Below, in pieces: positions 34,282-42,886 of a stretch of DNA of 63,420 bases (within the stretch, counting starts at the first letter, position 1; the number at the start of each line of letters is the position of its first letter). The notes below the pieces were generated by a model that was given only the letters and a program-made list of their open reading frames with translations, did no database searches and had not been told where the DNA came from. A program made the translations under genes and the position numbers. The DNA comes from Verrucomicrobiota bacterium (GTDB lineage Bacteria; Verrucomicrobiota; Verrucomicrobiia; Opitutales; Intestinicryptomonadaceae), in the NCBI GenBank assembly GCA_023450935.1, contig JAEXGH010000030.1:1-63420 (forward strand), written 5' to 3'.

Positions 34282-35367
34282 ATGCAGTATTTTAAGAAAT
34301 TTCCGGTATTCTTTGCCGCAATGGCACTGCTTGCCGTCGCGTTCGTTGCGGGCTTAGTCTGCAACGGTATCGCTATGGCGGACTTGGCAAAATCGGAAAA
34401 GAAATTGAAGAACGCGCGCGCCGATTTCTCGGCGGCGTTGTCGGAAGACCCCACCCAGACGACGCTTGACGCGGGTAAAAAGAACATCGACGAACTCGCC
34501 GCCCACTTGGACAACCTCGAAAAGGATTTGACGCGCGCGCACGACGACATTTTCTCCGCGCCGCCCTCCGAGAGCTATATGCTCAACGACAAACTCAGAG
34601 GCCTTGTCCGCGCGTGGAAACGCACGGCAGCCAACAAGGGCATTGCAATCGCGCCCGAAATGGAGTTCGGGTATAAACGCTACGTCGCCGCAGGCGCCGA
34701 CCAGCCCAAAGACGAGGCTGTCGCCCCCGTGTGGAAGCAGGCCTGTGTGCTCAATTATATAAACGGCAAGCTGTTTGCGTGCAAAACGGAACAGTCGCCC
34801 ATGGCGGTTGTCCGCGTTCAGCGCGAAATTCTGGACGCCGAAAAGACAGTCGCCAACAAAAACACCCGCATGACCGCCGCACAGCGCAGGGCGGCACTCC
34901 GCCGCACGGCCGATTCGGGCGACGAAACGTTCACTATCGACCCCAACATCACCGCGCGCAAGCAGGGCAGTTTGGATACAGTGGCGTTCAAATTCGTCTT
35001 CGCGGGACATACCGATATTCTTCGTCGTTTTCTCAACGAACTTAAGAATTTCGACGCAATGCTTGTTGTCCGCAGCATAGACGTCAAGCCCGCGGGCGAG
35101 AACGTGAACACAATCCTCAACCGCAAGCCCGAAGAGGAGGGTATAGAGGGGTTGGCTGATTTGTTCGGGGTAAACAACAAAAAGGAAGACTCCCAGGGGG
35201 GCGAAGGCGGCGAAACGCAGACGCAAGGACAGTCGGCGGGAGTGCCGCAGGCAAGCAAAACGCCGGTCGTAACCGACAACCTTTCGGAATTTTCGGTCGT
35301 GGTTGAATACGTCGAAGTTGTAAAAGACAAACCGGCAAAGAAGATAACAAAACAGGAACAGGAATAG
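34282..35367 (+). CDS. PilO-like inner-membrane protein (Amuc_1100-like)
   Basis: 361 residues: one N-terminal membrane helix (about 8-28), a coiled coil with many Lys/Glu/Asp (about 33-95), a periplasmic alpha-beta domain, and a Gly/Gln-rich low-complexity segment (about 300-330) near the end. Position directly after the PilM-like gene and before a small anchored protein and a secretin matches Amuc_1100, a PilO/GspM-fold protein known for TLR2-linked host effects in Akkermansia. Homology is inferred from topology and order; the low-complexity segment is an addition. Confidence 0.75.
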   Translation: MQYFKKFPVFFAAMALLAVAFVAGLVCNGIAMADLAKSEKKLKNARADFSAALSEDPTQTTLDAGKKNIDELAAHLDNLEKDLTRAHDDIFSAPPSESYMLNDKLRGLVRAWKRTAANKGIAIAPEMEFGYKRYVAAGADQPKDEAVAPVWKQACVLNYINGKLFACKTEQSPMAVVRVQREILDAEKTVANKNTRMTAAQRRAALRRTADSGDETFTIDPNITARKQGSLDTVAFKFVFAGHTDILRRFLNELKNFDAMLVVRSIDVKPAGENVNTILNRKPEEEGIEGLADLFGVNNKKEDSQGGEGGETQTQGQSAGVPQASKTPVVTDNLSEFSVVVEYVEVVKDKPAKKITKQEQE

Positions 35368-35373
35368 TTTTCT

Positions 35374-36237
35374 ATGAAATATTCGGATAAAATATTTTTG
35401 TTGGTGGCGGTTGTGGTTCTCGGTTTGTCGCTCGGGTATTACTATAAATCGCAGCCCGAATTGAAATCGTTTGTGGCAAAGAACGAGGCTCAGCTGAACG
35501 AGCAGGCCGCGGGCATAAAATGGGAGGCAGTTCCCGTTCCGCCGTTCGTGCAGGCTTCGACAATCGAATGGCCCGAGGTCCGCGCTCAGGACGAAGACGG
35601 CAAGTGGTTCTTCCAAGTGTTCACTCCTCCGCAGATATGGGTTGACAGGGACGGCAAGTTCATAACGGAGTCGCCCTACTACAAGGAAGTGGCGCGCCAG
35701 CAGTTTGCGTTCTCCTTCGGCGGGGTAGAAAACGAGCCCTACTATATCGAATACCGCGGCTACTTCGGCTCGGCTAAAAACCCCACAATCCAGATATTGG
35801 ATACCAGAACGAATTCCGTTCTTACGGCCAAGCTCAACGAGGAGATAGTGGTAAAAAAGACGCTAATTACAAAGGAGACGAATACCGGCATTACACTAAA
35901 GTCGTTCGATGCAAAGCGCGTGAAAAGTCCCAACGGCATGATTGACACCCAGGTGACAATCGCGTTGTTCGACCGCGCGTTGGGCAAGACAGTGGTAGTC
36001 TACTCCTACAAGCCCACTGTTTTGACCGACCAGCGCAGATTTGTTCTTTCGGCGTCGGACGGCTCGAAGTGGTTTATTAAACAAAAAGGCGATAAAATCG
36101 TAAAAAACGACGTTGAATATGTTGTGGAAAATGTTGACTTTGAAAAGGAATCTGTTCTAATTAAAATGCTTCCTTTAAAAGACAAGAGCGATGTCCGCCT
36201 CATGAAGGTGTCGGCGTCAGGCGTCGAACAGCAGTAA
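35374..36237 (+). CDS. Single-pass periplasmic protein of the pilus-like locus (Amuc_1099-like)
   Basis: 287 residues with an N-terminal membrane anchor (IFLLVAVVVLGLSLGYYY, about 7-24) and a periplasmic domain with several beta-rich stretches (DKIVKNDVEYVVENVDFEKES near the end looks like a PilP/GspC-type loop). It starts 6 bases after the PilO-like gene and could link that inner-membrane protein to the secretin, as PilP does. No enzymatic motif. The role is inferred from order. Confidence 0.7.
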   Translation: MKYSDKIFLLVAVVVLGLSLGYYYKSQPELKSFVAKNEAQLNEQAAGIKWEAVPVPPFVQASTIEWPEVRAQDEDGKWFFQVFTPPQIWVDRDGKFITESPYYKEVARQQFAFSFGGVENEPYYIEYRGYFGSAKNPTIQILDTRTNSVLTAKLNEEIVVKKTLITKETNTGITLKSFDAKRVKSPNGMIDTQVTIALFDRALGKTVVVYSYKPTVLTDQRRFVLSASDGSKWFIKQKGDKIVKNDVEYVVENVDFEKESVLIKMLPLKDKSDVRLMKVSASGVEQQ

Positions 36238-36280
36238 ATATGCGTAAAATTTAGAATACAACAGATAGAAAAACCTCAGT

Positions 36281-39175
36281 ATGAAAATAAACAGAAATAA
36301 ACCCCGATTCGCGTTTGTCGCGGCATTGTTGGCGGGCTTGGCTGTGTCTACCGGCGCAGCGGTTGCGGCCGACTCCGACAAAATGCAGGAAAAAATTAAC
36401 CTGATGACTGCGGCCATACAGGCAAGAGAAAGCGGCGATTTGCAGGCCGCAAAGAAAAGCCTTGAAGAGCTCATTAAAATCGCCCCCAATGAAAAGGGCG
36501 TGCAGAGAGTTCTCGCAGACGTCAATGCAGACATAGAGCGCCAGCAAAAAGGCGAAAAAACGGTTCTGGCCGACAGCGAAAAAGTCGCCAAGGTTGAATC
36601 GGACAAGAAAGCGGTAGAAGACGCCAAAAAGGCCGCCGTTGAAGCCAAGGAGGCCGAAAAGCAGCAGGCCATAAAGGCGGCGGAAGAGAGCAAGGCGCAG
36701 GAACTGGCGGCTTTGACCGAGAAGGAGCAAAAGGAACTCGGCGAAGGCATTTTGGCGGTGATTTCCGAAGCCGACAACGCCCTCGATGACGGCGATTGGC
36801 AGAAGGCCGGCGATCTCTTGAGCAAGGCCGACGCAAAATTTGCGGCAGTAGCAAAGGTTGACAACAAGGAAATGTCGCCCTACATGCAGGACTTGCGCGG
36901 GGAATGGAATCGCGCCCGCGCCGACTTGGCGCGCACTCGCGCCGAAATTGCAATGGCGGAGCGCAAACCCGCCGAAGCTAAAGCCTTCGCGGCAGAATAC
37001 CAGACTTTCGAAGCCGACAAAGAAGCGGCCGCCGATTTCGTCAAGAAAGTAGAGGAATTTGAAGCGAACCCCTATAACCACACAATCGCCGACGCCAGCC
37101 CCGCATACGCGGAACGCATGAAGCGCGTCGAAGCCGAGTTGCGCAAGGGACGCCTCCAGTATCTGTATGGCGACTATCAGGGCGCGCGCACGACTTTCCG
37201 CAACGTCGAAACTCTCGATTCCACAAACGTAGAGGCAAAAGCCTACCAGCGTTTGGTTGCCGAAAAGCTCAAGAACAGTGGCAAGCTTTCGTATCTCGCC
37301 ACGCGCGAAACGATGTTGGGCGAAGTCGATAACGCTTGGGCGCGTCCGCAGGTTTTCACGGGCAAGAAAACGGGCGAAGCCGCCTCGAAGCTGGATTCCG
37401 AAGTTGAAAGAAAGCTCAAGGAAATCGAAATTGCAAACTTTGATATACCCGAGCCTGGTGTTCCGCTTTCGAGAGCCTTGAACACATTGTCGATTCTTTC
37501 AGTCGATAACGACAAATCAACCTCCGCAAAGAAGGGTGTAAACATCGTCCTCTTCGACGAATCGCAACAGCCCGAGACGGTGAACCTCTCGCTCCGCGGC
37601 GAAACGCTCGGCGCAATATTGGATATCCTCACCCGTAAATACGGTTATCAGTATGACATCGAAAGTGAAAAGATTATCGTCCGCAAGGGTTCGGAACAGT
37701 CTTCGCAGTCGATGGAAACGGTTGACTTTGCAATCACGCAGGCCACGGTAACAAGAATGGTTGGCGTTGCAAAGTCGGGCGGCGACGGCAGCCCGTTCGG
37801 CGGCGGTGACGGCGGCGGTGAAATGTCGAACGAAGACTCCGAAAAGAAAATCAAGGCGTTCTTCGAAAAGGCGGGCGTCAAGTTCGACCAAGGCGCGTCT
37901 TTGGCGTTCGACGGCACGAAACTTTGGGTGACGAACTCCTCGAGAAACCTCGACAAGGTTCGCAATATCCTCCTGAAATACTCCGAAGTAAAGCAGGTTG
38001 AAATCGAGGCTAAATTCCTCGAAGTCCAACAGGGCGACTTGAAGGAAATTGCCTTCAACTGGCGCGCGGGCAGAACTTTGGAAACGGCAAACGCCCTCTC
38101 CGGCGGTTTTGTAAAGCTCGACGAGACATTGTTTGCAACAACAGACGGCACAACGCGCAATTTGAGGACAGTTTCAGACGGATTCAAAAAGGCGTCGGAC
38201 AGTTCGCAGATTGGTATTTCCACACGCAATTACAAAGCAGATAAATCAGCCGATCCGACGGATCCGACAAAGTGGATTTATTCACCGGACGGAACTACTA
38301 CAGAGTATGTGCCTCAAGTTTATCCCGGTTTGAACTCCGCATTGAACGTCGGTTCGTCTTCCGTTCCCACTTCAAGCGCGCTGCTCGGTGTTATCAGCGG
38401 CTATACGGTTGAGTTGCTCGTCAACGCTCTCGAGCAGAAAACTGGTTCCGACTTGCTCTGCGCGCCCAAGGTAACGGTTCTTTCGGGCACAGAAGCAAGA
38501 ATCACTGTTTCGCAACAGATGTATTACGCAGAATCTTGGGGCGATATGCAGTCGCAGGTGTCGTCATCGGGGTCTTCGTCCTCAACTACGGGCGGCGGCA
38601 GCAGCGAAGCGGCTATCACAATCACCCCCGGAACGCCGCAGGACTTCAAAACATACGACGTCGGTGTTGTTATGACAGTTTCGCCGAATGTTGAAGAAGA
38701 CGGTTCAATCAACTTGGCTCTCTCGCCCCGCGTTTCCGACTTCGAAGGCTTTATGGCTTACGGCGGCACTGCGGTAGGTATCGCAGGCGGCTATACGGTA
38801 ACCGTTCCCGCGGGCTTCATTATGCCCGTGTTCTCGGTTCGCGAAGTTTCCACAAACGTCACAATCTTCGACGGTGCAACGGTCGTCTTGGGCGGTTTGA
38901 CAAGGGAAGAAGTCGTAAAGGTTGACGACTCCGTTCCGCTGTTGAGCGACATTCCGCTTGTTGGCAGACTCTTCAAGTCGAAGGGCGAATCGCGCCAGAA
39001 GAGAAACTTGATGATATTCGTTACGGCGAACAGAATCTCCCCCGGAGGCAGCGTCCATCGTGAACAGTTCGCGGATATGCGCCCCGGCAGCGTCTATCAG
39101 AACCCGACAATCGTTTCCCCCGGCGGCGCGGTTCAGCGTCTGAGCGAAGAAGTTTCCGCTTTGGAAAACAACTAA
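36281..39175 (+). CDS. Secretin (PilQ/GspD type, Amuc_1098-like)
   Basis: 964 residues. Signal peptide (about 1-30), an Ala/Lys/Glu-rich TPR-like N-terminal part (about 40-330), N-domain repeats (STN-like KGVNIVLFDESQQPETVNLSL, about 408-470; a second N-domain with FFEKAGVKFDQGASLAF), then the secretin beta-domain (about 690-935) with VPLLSDIPLVGRLFKSK and NLMIFVTANRISP, the classic secretin end. It forms a gated outer-membrane pore. No PilB/PilT ATPase or PilC lies in the window. Strong terminator after it. Confidence 0.9.
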   Translation: MKINRNKPRFAFVAALLAGLAVSTGAAVAADSDKMQEKINLMTAAIQARESGDLQAAKKSLEELIKIAPNEKGVQRVLADVNADIERQQKGEKTVLADSEKVAKVESDKKAVEDAKKAAVEAKEAEKQQAIKAAEESKAQELAALTEKEQKELGEGILAVISEADNALDDGDWQKAGDLLSKADAKFAAVAKVDNKEMSPYMQDLRGEWNRARADLARTRAEIAMAERKPAEAKAFAAEYQTFEADKEAAADFVKKVEEFEANPYNHTIADASPAYAERMKRVEAELRKGRLQYLYGDYQGARTTFRNVETLDSTNVEAKAYQRLVAEKLKNSGKLSYLATRETMLGEVDNAWARPQVFTGKKTGEAASKLDSEVERKLKEIEIANFDIPEPGVPLSRALNTLSILSVDNDKSTSAKKGVNIVLFDESQQPETVNLSLRGETLGAILDILTRKYGYQYDIESEKIIVRKGSEQSSQSMETVDFAITQATVTRMVGVAKSGGDGSPFGGGDGGGEMSNEDSEKKIKAFFEKAGVKFDQGASLAFDGTKLWVTNSSRNLDKVRNILLKYSEVKQVEIEAKFLEVQQGDLKEIAFNWRAGRTLETANALSGGFVKLDETLFATTDGTTRNLRTVSDGFKKASDSSQIGISTRNYKADKSADPTDPTKWIYSPDGTTTEYVPQVYPGLNSALNVGSSSVPTSSALLGVISGYTVELLVNALEQKTGSDLLCAPKVTVLSGTEARITVSQQMYYAESWGDMQSQVSSSGSSSSTTGGGSSEAAITITPGTPQDFKTYDVGVVMTVSPNVEEDGSINLALSPRVSDFEGFMAYGGTAVGIAGGYTVTVPAGFIMPVFSVREVSTNVTIFDGATVVLGGLTREEVVKVDDSVPLLSDIPLVGRLFKSKGESRQKRNLMIFVTANRISPGGSVHREQFADMRPGSVYQNPTIVSPGGAVQRLSEEVSALENN

Positions 39176-39191
39176 GGTTATTTCTGTCAAG

Positions 39192-39224
39192 AACGGCGTC
39201 CGCAAAACGGACGCCGTTTTTTTT
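39192..39224 (+). terminator. Rho-independent terminator after the secretin gene
   Basis: An 11-bp stem AACGGCGTCCG/CGGACGCCGTT with loop CAAAA, then eight T. Ends the envelope locus. Confidence 0.95.
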
Positions 39225-39244
39225 CGTCGGCATGCTATAATGTG

Positions 39245-39272
39245 TTGACACTCGCTCGGGGTAGGGTAGTGT
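39245..39272 (+). promoter_or_regulatory. Probable tRNA-Arg promoter
   Basis: -35 TTGACA (39245-39250), 16-base spacer, -10 TAGTGT (39267-39272), 15 bases before the mature tRNA 5' end. Confidence 0.5.
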
Positions 39273-39287
39273 TTTTCCCCATTATTT

Positions 39288-39359
39288 GCCCCCGTAGTTC
39301 AATGGATAGAACTATGGTTTCCGGTACCATCAATCCGAGTTCGACTCTCGGCGGGGGTG
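39288..39359 (+). tRNA. tRNA-Arg (anticodon CCG)
   Basis: Cloverleaf folds by eye: acceptor GCCCCCG/CGGGGGT (one G-T), D stem GTTC/GAAC, anticodon stem ATGGT/ACCAT with loop TTCCGGT (anticodon CCG at 39321-39323, reads CGG), T stem CCGAG/CTCGG with loop TTCGACT, discriminator G. CCA is not encoded, unlike the tRNA-Gln gene in this window. Confidence 0.95.
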
Positions 39360-39375
39360 CGTTTCCTCTACTTTT

Positions 39376-39978
39376 ATGCAAAAAGAAAACTTTATAAAAC
39401 GTCTTTATAACTGGACGATTCATTGGGCGGAAACGCCATACAGTATGATTGCGCTTGTGGTGCTGGCGTTCGCGGAGGCGTCGTTCTTCCCGATTCCCCC
39501 CGATGTCCTGCTTATCCCTATGGTTTTTGCGTTGCCGCGCAGATGGTGGGTTATTGCGGGCGCGTGCACAATAGCCTCGACTCTCGGCGGCGTTTTAGGC
39601 TGGCTTATCGGTCTGTTCGGCTGGGATTTGCTCAAAGACTTTTTCTTCAACTATGTCCCCGGATTTACGCCCGAGCTGTTCGATTTGGTGAGCGAAAAAT
39701 ACAAGCAAAACGCGCTGCTTGCGGTGTTCGGCGCGGCTCTGACGCCCATTCCATACAAAATATTCACAATCGCCGCCGGCGTGTGCGGCGTTCCGCTTTT
39801 CGAGTTGATTTTAGGCTCTATCTTCGGGCGCGGCGGAAGGTTCTTTCTTGTGGCGTTGATAATCCTGCTTGTGGGCGACAAGGCAAAGCCGTTTATCGAC
39901 AAATATTTCAACCTGCTTGTGAGCATATTTTTCATTCTGCTTGTGGGTGGGTTCGTTTTGATAAAATACGCGCTTTAA
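39376..39978 (+). CDS. VTT/SNARE-associated family membrane protein (YqaA-like)
   Basis: 200 residues with about five hydrophobic segments. EASFFPIPPDVLLIPM (about 34-49) and the later GAALTPIPYKIFTIAAG are the hallmark of YqaA/DedA-related VTT proteins, which are implicated in lipid or undecaprenyl-phosphate flipping. Starts 16 bases after tRNA-Arg. The transported lipid is unknown. Confidence 0.85.
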   Translation: MQKENFIKRLYNWTIHWAETPYSMIALVVLAFAEASFFPIPPDVLLIPMVFALPRRWWVIAGACTIASTLGGVLGWLIGLFGWDLLKDFFFNYVPGFTPELFDLVSEKYKQNALLAVFGAALTPIPYKIFTIAAGVCGVPLFELILGSIFGRGGRFFLVALIILLVGDKAKPFIDKYFNLLVSIFFILLVGGFVLIKYAL

Positions 39979-40028
39979 GCAGAAAACATTTGCCAAGCGC
40001 GCGCGGAGTGTCAGAATAAAACCGTAAA

Positions 40029-41264
40029 ATGGCAGGGGTATTTCAGAAAGTTTTTGCGGCGTTCGCGCTTGTGTGCGCGTGCGCGGACTTGTTTGCAGAC
40101 TTGGTGTGGTCGGCGGACAGGGGCTGGGAAATCAAAGGCGGCGTGCTTGCAAGCGTAATCGGCGAAAGTTCATCGTCGAAAAACGCAATAGAGGCAATGA
40201 ACCTCGCGCGTCAGGCTCAGGAGCGCGGCGACAAGTGGACGGCTCTCTCCCACTACCGAGTCGTGATTGCAGACTATCCCGAATCAATCTTCGCCCCAGA
40301 AGCACTCTACCAGTCGGCGCGCCTCTATCTCGAGCGCGGACAGTTTCCCAAAGCCTACGAGTGCGCGGAAAACATAGTCAAAATGTATCCCGACTACCCC
40401 AATTTCAACAAGGTAATCGCGCTTGAATACAAAATAGCCTCCGATATGCAGGCGGGTAAAACATATTTCGTGGGCGGCTGGTTCCCGTGGTTTAAGAGCT
40501 ACAAGGATATCATAAAATATTACGAAAGCGTAGTCTCAAACGCCCCGTATAGCGACTACGCGCCAATCGCCCTGATGAATATCGCCATAATTTCGGAGGA
40601 CGAAAAGGAATACGACAGCGCGTTCGACGCCCTCGAGCGCGTAATAAACGGCTATCCGGACAACCTCTTCACTCCCGACGCCTACCTTCAAATGGCGAAG
40701 GTCTACCGCGGTATGGTCGGTGGTGCGTATTACGACCAAGAGCCCACAAAAAATGCAATCAGCTTCTTTCAAGACTACATAACGCTGTATCCGAAAGAAT
40801 CGAGCGTGGCGTCGGCGGAGGAAGGGCTCGAGCAAATGCAGGACACCTACGCGCGCAGCCGCCTTGTAATTGGCGACTTCTTCTATTTATACCGCAACAA
40901 TTCCCTCGCGGCTTCCGTTTTCTACAACGAAACAATCACAATAGCCCCGCGCAGCCGCGCCGCCGATGAAGCCCGCGCCCAGCTTGCGAAAATAGAACGT
41001 GGCGAACTTCCCCCGATGACGCCCTACGACTGGTTCTTCGGGCGCTACCAAAAGCCGGGTATCGACCAGTTCGAAGACGAAACGCAGGTAAGAAATCTGC
41101 AGAACGAAAAATTCGCCGTGATGAATCTTGATGACTTTGCGGGTGCGCCCGCGGGCGATAATTCCGCATACGCGCCCATGACGCCCGTCTTCGGTGAAGG
41201 CTTGGGCGACTATCTTTTCAACGACGGCTACTACGAGTGGTCGGAACAGGAGCTTGTGAAATGA
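40029..41264 (+). CDS. TPR outer-membrane assembly protein (BamD-like)
   Basis: 411 residues. N-terminal export signal (VFAAFALVCACADLFA); a Cys-containing lipobox is not convincing. TPR-type repeats from about 55 to 330 (IEAMNLARQAQERGDKWTALSHYR; ADYPESIFAPEALYQSARLYLERGQ pattern) resemble BamD/YfiO, but the protein is longer than typical BamD (about 245). The C-terminal 80 residues are unlike BamD. Overlaps lptE by 4 bases, which supports an outer-membrane biogenesis role. Confidence 0.75.
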   Translation: MAGVFQKVFAAFALVCACADLFADLVWSADRGWEIKGGVLASVIGESSSSKNAIEAMNLARQAQERGDKWTALSHYRVVIADYPESIFAPEALYQSARLYLERGQFPKAYECAENIVKMYPDYPNFNKVIALEYKIASDMQAGKTYFVGGWFPWFKSYKDIIKYYESVVSNAPYSDYAPIALMNIAIISEDEKEYDSAFDALERVINGYPDNLFTPDAYLQMAKVYRGMVGGAYYDQEPTKNAISFFQDYITLYPKESSVASAEEGLEQMQDTYARSRLVIGDFFYLYRNNSLAASVFYNETITIAPRSRAADEARAQLAKIERGELPPMTPYDWFFGRYQKPGIDQFEDETQVRNLQNEKFAVMNLDDFAGAPAGDNSAYAPMTPVFGEGLGDYLFNDGYYEWSEQELVK

Positions 41265-41773
41265 CGAAGTTTTTTAACGCCGCCGCGCTTTGCGCCGTTT
41301 TCTGCGCGTTGTTTGCGGGGTGCTCAAACTACCGCTTGGCTGGGACGCCCATTGATTTGCCGTTCAGGACGGTCTACGTGAAGCCCGTTCGGAATATGTC
41401 GCTTGCCCCCCAAGCTGCCAACCTGCTTACAAACGCAATAAGCGACTCAATTTCGCAAACGCCCGATGTCCGCGTTGCAAATAGGGACGAAGCCGACGCC
41501 GTGCTGGAAACTACAATCGTGGAGTATCGGAAGTATCCGTATACAACGCGCGTGGAGGATACCGCGCTGGCGTCTTCGTATAAAATTGTGGCGGTTGCCC
41601 GGTGCACGCTTTCGGCGGGAGGGCGGACGATTTTCGCAGACAGAAAAGTGGAGGCTTGGACAATAGTCTATATGCCTCAGGCGAATTTGCTTAATAACGA
41701 GTATCAAAATATGCCTGTTTTAATGCGCGAGCTCGGCGCGAAAATCAAAGACGCGGTTATAGGAATATGGTAA
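41261..41773 (+). CDS. lptE: LPS-assembly lipoprotein LptE
   Basis: 170 residues from an ATG at 41261 that overlaps the previous stop (ATGA). Signal peptide with lipoprotein-type site ALFAGCSNY (Cys at about 19). YRLAGTPIDLPFRTVYVKPVRNMS and LTNAISDSISQTPDVRVANRDEADAVLETTI follow the LptE pattern. It would plug LptD in LPS transport; lptD itself is not in the window. Typical low conservation of this family leaves some doubt. Confidence 0.8.
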   Translation: MTKFFNAAALCAVFCALFAGCSNYRLAGTPIDLPFRTVYVKPVRNMSLAPQAANLLTNAISDSISQTPDVRVANRDEADAVLETTIVEYRKYPYTTRVEDTALASSYKIVAVARCTLSAGGRTIFADRKVEAWTIVYMPQANLLNNEYQNMPVLMRELGAKIKDAVIGIW

Positions 41774-42426
41774 ATTCAATGGAAATTGCGCCGTCGATTC
41801 TCGGCGGCGACCATTCTGCTCTCGCCGACAGCGTGGCACAGATTGCGGCGGCGGGGCTGAAGTGGGTTCATCTGGACATTATGGACGGGCATTTCGTGCC
41901 GAATTTGTCGTTCGGCCCCGGGGTCGTGAAAGCGTTGCGGGGGAAATTCCCCAATCTGTTTTTTGACACGCACCTGATGTTGGACAATCCCAATTCGTAT
42001 ATCGATGCATTTGCAAGGGCGGGGGCGGACTTGATTTCAGTGCACGTCGAGCCCGACTATCCAGTGGCGGCGACGCTCTCCGAAATACATTTGCTCGGCA
42101 AACAAAATGGCATTGTTCTCAATCCCAAAACGCCGGTCGGCGAGATTGTGGAATTTTTGCCGCAGGTAGATTTGGTCTTGGTTATGAGCGTCCAACCGGG
42201 GTTCGGGGGGCAGAGTTTCAACCCCGTTGCGCTTGAGAAAATCGAGTTTTTGAAGAAGACGCGCGAGGAAATGAAGTTGTCGTTTAGAATTGAAGTTGAC
42301 GGCGGGATAACGGCGGCTAACGTGGGCGATGTGATTTCGCGCGGTGCGGATACGATAGTTGCAGGGACGGAGTTTTTTAAAAACGGGGCGAATCTGCTTA
42401 GGGCTGTAAACGCGGCGGTTGCGTAG
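41767..42426 (+). CDS. rpe: Ribulose-phosphate 3-epimerase
   Basis: 219 residues; the ATG at 41767 overlaps lptE by 7 bases, and an alternative ATG at 41779 (MEIAPSILGG) fits the family N-terminus. TIM barrel enzyme of the pentose phosphate pathway: HLDIMDGHFVPNLSFGP (about 32, metal-binding His and Asp), DTHLMLDNP (about 66), VMSVQPGFGGQSF (about 140) and EVDGGI (about 177). All catalytic segments look intact. Confidence 0.96.
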   Translation: MVNSMEIAPSILGGDHSALADSVAQIAAAGLKWVHLDIMDGHFVPNLSFGPGVVKALRGKFPNLFFDTHLMLDNPNSYIDAFARAGADLISVHVEPDYPVAATLSEIHLLGKQNGIVLNPKTPVGEIVEFLPQVDLVLVMSVQPGFGGQSFNPVALEKIEFLKKTREEMKLSFRIEVDGGITAANVGDVISRGADTIVAGTEFFKNGANLLRAVNAAVA

Positions 42427-42451
42427 TCGGGATTTTTTGAAAAGAAAGTTC

Positions 42452-42479
42452 TTGACAAAATCCGCCGATAGCAGACAAT
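42452..42479 (+). promoter_or_regulatory. Probable tRNA-Gln promoter
   Basis: -35 TTGACA (42452-42457), 16-base spacer, -10 GACAAT (42474-42479), 18 bases before the tRNA. Same -10 as that proposed for the RNase D-like gene. Confidence 0.5.
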
Positions 42480-42497
42480 AACACCTCATATTTTTAT

Positions 42498-42571
42498 TGA
42501 CCAGTGGTGTAATGGTAGCACAAAGGTTTCTGGCACCTTTTGTTGGGGTTCGAGTCCCTACTGGTCAACCA
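42498..42571 (+). tRNA. tRNA-Gln (anticodon CTG)
   Basis: Acceptor TGACCAG/CTGGTCA with the U1-A72 pair typical of tRNA-Gln, D-arm with AATGGTA loop, anticodon stem AAGGT/ACCTT with loop TTCTGGC (anticodon CTG at 42530-42532), T stem TGGGG/CCCTA, loop TTCGAGT. CCA is encoded (42569-42571). Confidence 0.96.
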
Positions 42572-42574
42572 TTG

Positions 42575-42602
42575 AAGCCCCGCGGGAAGCGGGGCTTTGT
42601 TG
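42575..42602 (+). terminator. Terminator after tRNA-Gln
   Basis: A 9-bp stem AAGCCCCGC/GCGGGGCTT with loop GGGAA, then TTGTTGTTT, directly after the tRNA. Confidence 0.85.
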
Positions 42603-42609
42603 TTTGTAG

Positions 42610-42884
42610 AAGTGGGGACGAAGAACCCCAAGGGTTCGACCCCAAAAGTCGGCGAAGGCGAGCTTTTGTGGAGAATAAAACACGAAGTGTTTTACCCGTA
42701 GGGCGAGACTGGCGCGTATTTTGCAAAGCAAAATTTTTTGTCTTTTCTAAAGCGGCGCAGATTGAACTTTGTTCAATGCCGCTTTACCTATTAGTTAAAG
42801 TTAAAGCAACATTGGCTTATGCCAATTTGCGCCACTTCCCAACGCGCAAAAAAGCCGATTGCCGCCACTTCCGGAAAGTTGAAA
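42610..42884. repeat. Chain of short hairpins, intergenic repeat block
   Basis: No gene seen between tRNA-Gln and ybaK. Successive palindromes: AACCC-CAA-GGGTT, AAAACACGAAGTGTTTT, CCC-GTA-GGG, ATTTTGC-AAA-GCAAAAT, AAAGCGGC then TTGAAC-TTT-GTTCAA then GCCGCTTT, and CATTGGC-TTAT-GCCAAT before TTGCGCCACTT. Part (CCCGTAGGGCGA to GCGCGTAT) is related to the chain at 27460-27510 with different stems. Confidence 0.7.
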
Positions 42885-42886
42885 AG

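Noticed and set aside
34354..35616. 420-codon minus-strand open frame
   Set aside because: Antisense to the PilO-like and next genes; no motif.
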